Assembly (NCBI RefSeq): GCF_011397635.1 | Contig: NC_064771.1 | Span: 9,487,379 to 9,551,378, forward strand | Length of the DNA: 64,000 nt | Direction of reading: 5' to 3' | Origin: Epinephelus fuscoguttatus | Taxonomy: Eukaryota; Chordata; Actinopteri; Perciformes; Serranidae | In this document: positions 58,950 through 64,000 of the stretch, piece after piece | Layout: each line of letters begins with the position of its first letter | Numbering within the stretch: the first letter of the stretch is position 1 | Made by a program: the position numbers and the translations under genes | The notes under the pieces: generated by a model | Seen by the model: the letters and a program-made list of their open reading frames with translations, nothing else | Databases searched by the model: none | Told to the model about the DNA's origin: nothing

Positions 58950-59770
58950 GTAATGCACAAAAACAGACCCCTACTACCTTTAGATGCACTGATGTGGTAG
59001 ATTTGGGCTGTACGTGGGTGATAGTGTCTTCATCAAACAGACGATGTATTGGCTAGATGCAAAGCTGGATCTAATTTTTACAACTGTTACTGGGAGCAAA
59101 AAAAATCCCCAATGAAACAGAACAGATCTCATCTGCTTCATTAAATGGGCTGATGGAGGTCATCTTGATATCTTGAATGGATTGTCTGAACCTGAAAGCA
59201 AAGTTCTCAGTTTACAAGATAATCTACTTTCCAGCCTCCCCTATGTTCATGAGGTTTGGGACTGGCTGAAAGTTTTCAGATGCAAGATGCTTGTGTGCTG
59301 TAATGGAGGAGTGGTTCTGTCAAGAATTCACTCAGAACTTATCCAAGAGTTCTCTTTTTACATTTTACACCATTCCTGCTGTCTTTTGATTAACTTTGCA
59401 GTTTTGTAATCATGAAAGAAAGATGGACATTAAAAGGAATTTCCAGGCCAGGTCTGCACTAGCTTTGCTTCAGCTGGCAAAAAATTATAATGCTCGTTAT
59501 TACCATGCAGTGAACTTAGCTAATGAGCAAAGTAACCACCCTTATGGAAGACCTGAAGAAGACTAACGAAGCTTGGTTTGACTTGATTGAAATATGCTTA
59601 TCCTTCTTTCAAAAGGCAGGAGAATGAACATCAAATGGATACCCTAGTTAAAGTGGTTTCAGCTGTGTTAAACCTAATTATAATACTAGAGGGGTTGTGC
59701 AAAGTCACCCCTCTCTGTGATGGCACCTCTGAGTGTGGCTGTTTTTAAAAGCTGTAAACACTTTTACCTG
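58950..59770. other. ogfod3 intron 7, decayed coding-like fragments
   Basis: No family was recognised. A long plus-strand open frame (59173-59409) has no domain similarity I can name. Possibly a decayed LINE, but unsupported. Confidence 0.3.
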
Positions 59771-60502
59771 AAAGGAACAATTCACCCCAAAATCAAAAAC
59801 ATAGTTTTCCTCTTACATGTAGTGCTATTTATCAGTCAAGATTGTTTTGGTGATGGTTGCAGAGTGTTGGAGATATCGGCCATAGAGATGTCTGCCTTCT
59901 CTCCAATATAATGGAACTAAATGGCTCTCGGCTTGTTCTGAGCCGGTTACTTAAGTTATTCCACAGACCTTACTGTGAGTAGTTTCGTGTAGGAACTATT
60001 TTCTTTCCATTGGACTACCGGCTAACAATATCACTGCACATAAGAAACTGTGCATCTGCTCATGGACGAGATGCTTGTGATCATGACAGTGCGAGATGTA
60101 AACATAATGGCGTCCTCTCTGTAACATTAGCTAGCTCAGTGGTGCTAGGTGAGTTAGCAGTAGATGCATGCTTCCTTCTGTGCAGTGTAGTGCGGTAGAA
60201 AGAAAATAGTTCCTACATGAAACTGCTCACAACAAGGTCTGTGAATGATCTCAAGTAGCCAGGTCATGATTTCTGGAAAGATACATCGCTCTTGATGTTT
60301 TCAAATATAATTTTTTGGGTGCTTTGAGCACCACAAGCTGAGTGCCATCTAGTTCCATTATATTAGAGAGAAGGCAGACATCTCTACGGCTGATATCTCC
60401 AACACTCAGCAACTCACGCCAAAACAATCTAGATGGATAAATAACATTACAGGTAAGAGGAAAAATCTGTATTTTTGATTTGGGGGTGAACTGTCCCTTT
60501 AA
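59771..60502. mobile_element. TTAA inverted-repeat element, fuller copy
   Basis: Left end aaaggaacaattcaccccaaaatc mirrors right end gatttgggggtgaactgtccctttaa; right TTAA at 60499-60502, left TTAA decayed to cctg. Inner mirror landmarks are tataatggaactaaatggc and agtgccatctagttccattatat. About 730 bp, non-coding. Partner of 26655-27314. Confidence 0.7.
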
Positions 60503-63500
60503 CCATCACTTTAGACGTTTAGTTAGATTTAGCTGAACCAAGAAATAGTTATTCTAAAATATTTCTTGAGACAAATGATAATTCCCTTTAAGACAGAATG
60601 TCCCATGCCTCTGTTATCTTATGTTAACTGTTTACATCATACAAATTGTTCATTCTCATAAATATTCAGGGAGTGGAGCTCTTTTTGTCACTGCTTTAAT
60701 CTTAGTCATTCACTTTGCACTTTGTTCGTTGTTATGAGACGTTCAAGTGGCTCTGGGATTGAGAGAAGACATTGAAGCAAGTCTCAAATAAATGGCTGTC
60801 TGGGGAGAAAAAGTTTCAATGCTGTACAACTTATTTAGTTAAAAAGTGGAAAATGAGTATGATGGGTAACTCTGAAACTGATAGGAATTCATCTGACTGG
60901 GAGTATATTTGACATTATTTAATTTTTCTTCTTATCATCTTACCAAGGCTATGAGAATGGATCATTACAATTTAGCGTAGGAGAACTGATATCCTTAAAT
61001 TTTAGACTGTAGGCTCGGAGGTATTTATTGCCATTACCTGTGTAATTTGAAGCGTCTGTCACAATATTGATTTCTGTCTTCTCTCTTGCTAAATAAGAAA
61101 AATAGTGAGAGGAAAAGGAACTAATAGTCCATATTCACTTTGATTGTGGTATTTCTTGGGCTGTAGAGTGTTTGTAGTCGCCTTTCTCATATTAATATTT
61201 GTCACCTCATCCTCTCCCGCTGGCCCTCGACAGATGGAAAAATGTAATCTGAAAGGACCCACTTCTCTTCCCCATCTGTCTCTGCCACCATTTTGGGGCT
61301 AATTGGCAAACCCAACCCTCATTTAAATGTAAATGGCCTCTGACGTCTTTGGTGGTGAATTTTCTCCCCATCGATCACATAGCTGATACGGTGTCATAGC
61401 ACCAGTCGTAATAAGACAGCACGGAGAGTGTGTTTTATCTCATTCGTAGCAGGGATAAACCTGCCTTGGTAATGAAACTGAATTATAGTTGCAGACACTG
61501 ATGTCAAATATTTTCATTCATGACCTGGGCTTGTCGTGCTGCTGTAGTAAATATATACACCATGTTGCTGATACAGTAATCATCCCTGTGAAATAGCTTC
61601 CAGACTTTTTGATGGCATGACTTGCAACAACAGAACTTGAATCAAATTGATGCAATTTGCCTGGCTAGTTAAAATCTGAATTGAGAAAATGTATTCTGGA
61701 TGTATCAACTACCGACCAATACTTTTGTCTCAGTTTTATGCTGTATTTTAGCCCTTTTTAGCACATTGTTTTGGTTGTCTGGCCCACAAACTCTGCTCTG
61801 AACAACTACATTGTCAACCACAAAAGCCCGACTACCTGCCCAGAACCACACAGTAGACAGACAAAAGGTGTTTTTGAGCCCAACAGTTCTGGAAACCCCC
61901 TAAGAGGAACTGCCCACTGGGGAGCTCCCCCAACAACAACATACCTTCAAGGGCTTCTTAATCCTCCACGTCAGCAATAGCTGTGGCCCAAGGCATTATA
62001 TTTTCAGGTTGTGGGTCTGTCCATCTGTATGTACATCTGTCAATGTGTGCGTCTGTCTGTATGTCCCTTTCTCGAGAACAGGATACCTAAAGAACACCTT
62101 GAGGGAATTTTTAAAAATTTGGCTCAAACATCACCTTGGACTCAAAGAACAACTGGTTAGAATTTGGTGCTTGATGATCAAAAGACAAGGTCCCCGTGAC
62201 CTCACAAAACAGGTTATTTGGCCATAACTCAAGAATTTATAAGCTAATTATTACAAAATTCCAGACAATTGTCTAATAGGGTAAAATGATGGAGTGATGA
62301 CATTTTATATCCTAAAAGGTCAAAGGTCAACTTCACTGTGACATCATAATGTTCTACAAAAACACTTCTCTGGCCATTAGTTAGCATCTTATCTCAGAAA
62401 CAGAAGGGGCGACATTTGGTCAGTTTCTGTTTGCATCCGCATCAACAATAAGAACTAGAGCTGAAGTGACGCACTGTAAGCTGGCCAACAGTTGGTAAAG
62501 CAACATCATTTCTGCTTTAATGAGTCAAAATTGTGTTGTATTTCCATGGTTGCACGTATACTCAGCAAAGCCCGGACCTTACCATTGGTCTGTTTGTCTG
62601 TGTTTTCTTCCATTTTTTTCATTGAACTGTTTTTTTGTGTTTTGTGTTGTCTGTTGTTTAAACAGCTAACATGATTTTATAAAAAAGAAGTTTCAGGTGC
62701 TGCATTGACTCATGTGTTTGTTGCCTGACATCAGACAAAGTTGTCAACTTTTTACACTTGGAGTGGTCAGAGGCAAATGGCAGGTCAGGCAACTGTGTTC
62801 AACCAGTGAACATACACGTGTACGTGTTGACCAGTTACTGTTCATATACATAACTAAGGGTTCCTCTCGTGCTGGGAGAGGACTTTATAGAACTGAAAAA
62901 GTTCCTCCAGTCCAAAAACAAACATCACTCAATGTTGCCAGATGTGCTCATCTGTACTTGTTAGCAACACGTTTACCATAACAGATTTATACGGGTAGGA
63001 TACAGGCACTGAAGGCTTCTGCCTACACTCTAGCATACTCTGTTTAAATTGAAACTCAATATTAATTCAAAATTAATGTTGAATGTATTAGGGATGAAAC
63101 AGCCACCGGTTTCACAATAAACTGCAGTAAAATTCTTGACAGTTTGTATTACTATTTCAAATTTTAATTATCATTATCAAACCCTGTTTGATTACAGTGC
63201 TTGACAAACTCATGGTAAATACTGTCAAAACAAAGTTAGCAACAGTCTGCTAGAGGCAGGCGAAGCATGCAAATGGGTTTGTTTCACTATTACTTGGTTT
63301 ACAGAGTGGGGATGCAGCAGGTAAACCCAGTGATGATAATCATCATAACTTTGGTTATCATTATCATGATATTAAAATTTTCACATTGTTTCTTCCCCAG
63401 AATGTACATTTATTCCTGTGTGTCATCAGCATAATGATTACATTGTCTTGTCTTGGTTGTTATATTCAGCACTTTTGCTTAATGCTTAAAAGCCTACTGC

Positions 63501-64000
63501 TTCTGTCATAGTTACAGCAATGTAAATATGCAATAGTGCATATAAAATGTGGCAACAGCCTACAGTTTAGCCGACCATGCCACCTAGCTCTTTCCAGCTT
63601 CTGATTTCTGAGCCAGTCAATCATGAATCCTATTGTTTCATTGGTTGCAGATGGGTGCTGTCTTCTGCACCTGTTTCACATCCATTTACTTGTGTTAGAT
63701 GGCGGTGGGATCAGGAGTAATGTAGTGTTGAATTAGAGTGTACTGCATGGCAGAAATGGCTCCCATTTGGAAGGAGAATACATAATAGCTCATTTGAAAT
63801 AATATTAAGAAGCTAAGAAGTAAAACCAATTAATTTCTCATTTTATAAATGTAATAATTTGTGAAGCTCGCTGACACTGAATTAAGTTTTGTGGCTTGTG
63901 GGGTGCAGCAGGTTCGCTCTCTATTGGCCGCCTGCCACCGGTTAATGCTGTTTCAACATTATCATGTCGTACACTGTGGGCTAATCAAGCACCCCTAGCT
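60503..64000. other. ogfod3 intron 7 continued, repeat fragments only
   Basis: 61990-62480 is the inverted relative of 44810-45380 (tgagggaatttttaaaaatttggc, ggtcaaaggtcaacttcactgtgacatcat). At 63088 a hAT-like start tagggatgaaacagccaccggtttcac was seen, with a possible matching far end near 63940 (caccggttaatgctgtttcaac). No exon resembling the expected ogfod3 continuation was found. Confidence 0.45.

Noticed and set aside
59173-59409. A missing ogfod3 exon after exon 7
   Set aside because: No sequence there resembles the expected continuation of the oxygenase domain, and phase and splice sites do not fit.

Overview
This is chromosomal DNA of a bony fish, most likely a spiny-rayed (percomorph) teleost. 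The evidence is genes broken into many short exons with GT/AG borders, a dense load of fish-type transposable elements (tRNA-like SINEs, Tc1/mariner, hAT, many TTAA-flanked inverted-repeat elements, LINE fragments), and a gene order that matches a conserved vertebrate block. Human 17q25.3 carries CD7/SECTM1, OGFOD3, HEXD, CYBC1 and NARF close together, and five members of that neighbourhood can be read here exon by exon. No bacterial, viral or plasmid features were seen.

Layout. 1-5.5 kb is transposon-rich intergenic DNA: a SINE, an L1-type LINE remnant, a Tc1/mariner relic, and a TTAA-type element carrying half a THAP domain with other insertions nested in it. 5.5-9.95 kb holds a CD7-like single-Ig receptor (minus strand, 4 coding exons, 254 aa). 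14.4-19.05 kb holds an unnamed 183-aa single-Ig membrane protein (minus strand, 3 coding exons) with a probable remote 5' non-coding exon and an IRF/ISRE-like motif just upstream of it. 21.85-32.35 kb is narf (minus, 11 coding exons, 461 aa). 33.0-37.3 kb is cybc1/EROS (plus, 5 coding exons, 203 aa). 38.15-46.65 kb is hexd (minus, 11 coding exons, 480 aa). 47.05 kb to the window end is the 5' two-thirds of ogfod3 (plus, 7 exons seen, 231 codons); its last exons lie beyond 64 kb.

Organisation. narf and cybc1 are head to head, as are hexd and ogfod3, each pair separated by a short interval that probably acts as a shared promoter. cybc1 and hexd are tail to tail with little or no space between their 3' ends. 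All exon models were built by hand from splice sites and checked for phase: each coding total is a multiple of three and each joined product matches its family in length. The two Ig genes share architecture (signal-peptide exon, one Ig exon bounded by phase-1 introns, then a membrane exon) and probably act at the leukocyte surface. narf, cybc1, hexd and ogfod3 are unrelated housekeeping or immune-support genes whose linkage is an ancient synteny block, not a pathway.

Introns and intergenic gaps are filled with repeats; the main ones are listed, together with intervals where nothing could be recognised. The most original leads are the uncharacterised Ig gene beside the CD7-like gene, the dual-frame 18-bp-repeat tail of the CD7-like gene, a 15-bp-TSD insertion with 85-bp perfect palindromic arms, and two TTAA elements sharing one TTAA inside a hexd intron.
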